A DNA stretch of 5,842 nt from contig CAMYJM010000187.1 of the NCBI GenBank assembly GCA_947258635.1, positions 1-5,842 of the forward strand, in the 5' to 3' direction. The notes under the pieces were generated by a model. That model had not been told where the DNA came from. It did no database searches and worked only from the letters and a program-made list of their open reading frames with translations. Made by a program: the position numbers and the translations under genes. The DNA is from an uncultured Acidimicrobiaceae bacterium. GTDB taxonomy: Bacteria; Actinomycetota; Acidimicrobiia; Spongiisociales; UBA5794. Below, in pieces: positions 4,611 through 5,842 of the stretch. The first letter of the stretch is position 1, and every line of letters begins with the position of its first letter.

Positions 4611-5794
4611 CTACCAGACGTTTCCGTCTGGCCACGCCTTTCGACGATGCGGAGAACGAGTTCATCCTCACTAGCTTGGCGACGCGATATTGGGAAAGGA
4701 CCGAGGCTGCCGACTGGGACCTGTTTTGGTCGTTCGATGTCCCGTCCCGATCGGTGTATCACAGCCTGCGCCCGGAACAGCGGGTCAACCACTTCCCCGG
4801 AGCCATCACGCTCAACCTCAAGGACGAACTGCACCACTTCCTCTCCGAAGCTGCCACCCGACTGGGCCCTGCCGCCGGCTGGTACGACTTCTTTCCGCCG
4901 ACGTTCTCGATGCCGGCCGATTATGAGCGCTGGCGGGCCGTGGCGGCGGCCGAGCGAGGTGTGATCTGGATCCGCAAGCCGAAGCGAATGTGGGGGGGAA
5001 TCGGGATATCCCTATTCACGGATCCTGACGAGATCGAACCCGACGGCAACTTCATCGTTCAGCAATACGTGGACGACCCACTTCTGCTTCCCGGCCAGCC
5101 CTACAAGCACTCCATCCGGATCTACGTCGTAGTCACCTCGCTCGACCCTCTGGTGGCATTCATCTATCCGAACGGGCTCGTCAAGTTCACCTCCAGGCAA
5201 TACGGCACCACCCCCGAGCAGTTGGCCGACCCCGTCATCCACCTGACCAACCCGTTGGTGCAACGCACCAACGACCAAGTTCCGGATCCGGTGCGGGCGA
5301 TCGATCTAGTCGAGTACCGTTCGAGCATGCGCGGGGCCGGCCACGACGATGACCTGTTCTGGCGGCGCATCCGCAGCATTCTCGCCCAGACCCTGATCGC
5401 CCACCGCGAGCCGATGCTCAGGGTCAGCAGATACGTATGCGCCAGCCTCGGCTCTTGCTTCGAGCTGTTTGGGTTCGACGTTGTGGTCGACACCGGTCTC
5501 CGGCCCTGGTTGATTGAGGCGAATATCAGCTCGGGGCTGGGTGCGCGCGGGACCCCGGGCTCCACTCACCGGGCTTCCCAACGAGGCGTGAAGAAACAAA
5601 TGGTCGAGGACCTGCTCGAGCTTGTTGGAGCGGGCGATAGCGGGTTCTCGATAGGTACCCCTGCGCAGCGGTTCCAGGCAGAGAGGGAGCGGCGGGGATC
5701 GTTCGAGGTCCTTTACCCAGCGACCGACACCGCCGACCTGCTCCCGCGCTTCGAAGCGCTTCGCCCCGCCGATGCCGGACTATTGGATGTCTGA
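4607..5794 (+). CDS. Tubulin-tyrosine-ligase-like (TTL/TTLL) family ATP-grasp protein
   Basis: A 395-residue protein, presumably cytosolic, with the TTL-family order: NHFPG (61-65) then KD (72-73); FFPPTFSMP (95-103); the ATP-lysine segment WIRKP (121-125); IVQQYVDDPLLLPG (150-163); K-H-S-I-R-IYVVVTS (167-178, where most members have K-F-D-x-R); HLTNP (212-216); and the metal-binding end ELFGFDVVVD...WLIEANIS with Asp291, Glu305 and Asn307. In eukaryotes these enzymes use ATP to join Tyr, Glu or Gly to tubulin or other proteins. The bacterial acceptor is unknown. The GTG at 4607 overlaps the racemase stop as GTGA, implying coupled translation; the frame is open upstream inside the racemase gene but without family character. 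Residues 340-395 form a tail outside the catalytic core. Confidence 0.82.
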   Translation: MTTRRFRLATPFDDAENEFILTSLATRYWERTEAADWDLFWSFDVPSRSVYHSLRPEQRVNHFPGAITLNLKDELHHFLSEAATRLGPAAGWYDFFPPTFSMPADYERWRAVAAAERGVIWIRKPKRMWGGIGISLFTDPDEIEPDGNFIVQQYVDDPLLLPGQPYKHSIRIYVVVTSLDPLVAFIYPNGLVKFTSRQYGTTPEQLADPVIHLTNPLVQRTNDQVPDPVRAIDLVEYRSSMRGAGHDDDLFWRRIRSILAQTLIAHREPMLRVSRYVCASLGSCFELFGFDVVVDTGLRPWLIEANISSGLGARGTPGSTHRASQRGVKKQMVEDLLELVGAGDSGFSIGTPAQRFQAERERRGSFEVLYPATDTADLLPRFEALRPADAGLLDV

Positions 5795-5842
5795 AGCGGC
5801 CTACTCTCCCATGCCACCGCCGGGGCCGTCGTCCCAAGCCCT
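5787..5842 (+). CDS. Start of a third operon gene (3' end outside window), unknown product
   Basis: An ATG at 5787 overlaps the end of the TTL-like gene (ATGTCTGA) and opens a frame that is still open at the window end. It encodes MSEAAYSPMPPPGPSSQAL, which is too little to assign a family; the proline-rich start suggests a flexible N-terminus. A CGGA stretch (5776-5779) lies seven bases before the ATG, and 12 of 17 third codon positions after the start are G or C. The overlap style matches the GTGA junction upstream. An alternative in-frame start is the ATG at 5811. Confidence 0.45.
   Translation, partial: MSEAAYSPMPPPGPSSQA

Overview
The window is high-GC DNA with GC-rich third codon positions, AAAGGAG/GGAGG ribosome binding sites, GTG starts, a leaderless-type promoter and a mycobacterial-type small dodecin. 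All of this fits an actinobacterium; genus cannot be decided from the sequence alone. No rRNA, tRNA or CRISPR array was found.

Layout. (1) Positions 1-285 hold the C-terminal end of an EamA/DMT-family membrane transporter, closed by an intrinsic terminator whose loop contains the stop codon. (2) Positions 286-777 are mobile-element debris. They hold a Xer/dif-like 11+6+11 core site, an inverted repeat, four direct copies of a CGACAC-N4-TGTCAGT type motif in two pairs, and between the pairs the last ~44 codons of a tyrosine recombinase on the minus strand. (3) Positions 778-1744 hold two minus-strand VOC (glyoxalase/bleomycin-resistance fold) genes of different subfamilies. The stretch 671-2100 is bracketed by an imperfect 24-bp direct repeat (20/24 identical), so the VOC pair may have arrived as a unit. 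(4) Positions 1745-2162 hold no gene I can support. (5) A two-domain GNAT acetyltransferase (2163-3044) is followed by a long GC-rich hairpin, then by a calcium-dodecin-type small protein (3226-3438) with its own hairpin terminator. (6) Positions 3654-5842 are a compact plus-strand operon: a serine racemase-type PLP enzyme starting at a likely leaderless GTG, a tubulin-tyrosine-ligase-like (TTL/TTLL) ATP-grasp protein overlapping it by GTGA, and the start of a third gene overlapping the TTL gene by ATGTCTGA and running off the window.

The main point of interest is the last operon. TTL-family amino-acid ligases are characteristic of eukaryotes, where they act on tubulin. Here a full-length TTL-type protein keeps the C-terminal metal-binding residues and is translationally coupled to an amino-acid racemase/dehydratase. 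The pairing suggests a bacterial route in which an amino acid is produced or epimerised and then ligated to an unknown acceptor. That function is inference; the family assignments and gene overlaps are read from the sequence. The second point is the recombinase debris with a dif-like core and repeated arm-like motifs, which may mark a little-described mobile element.
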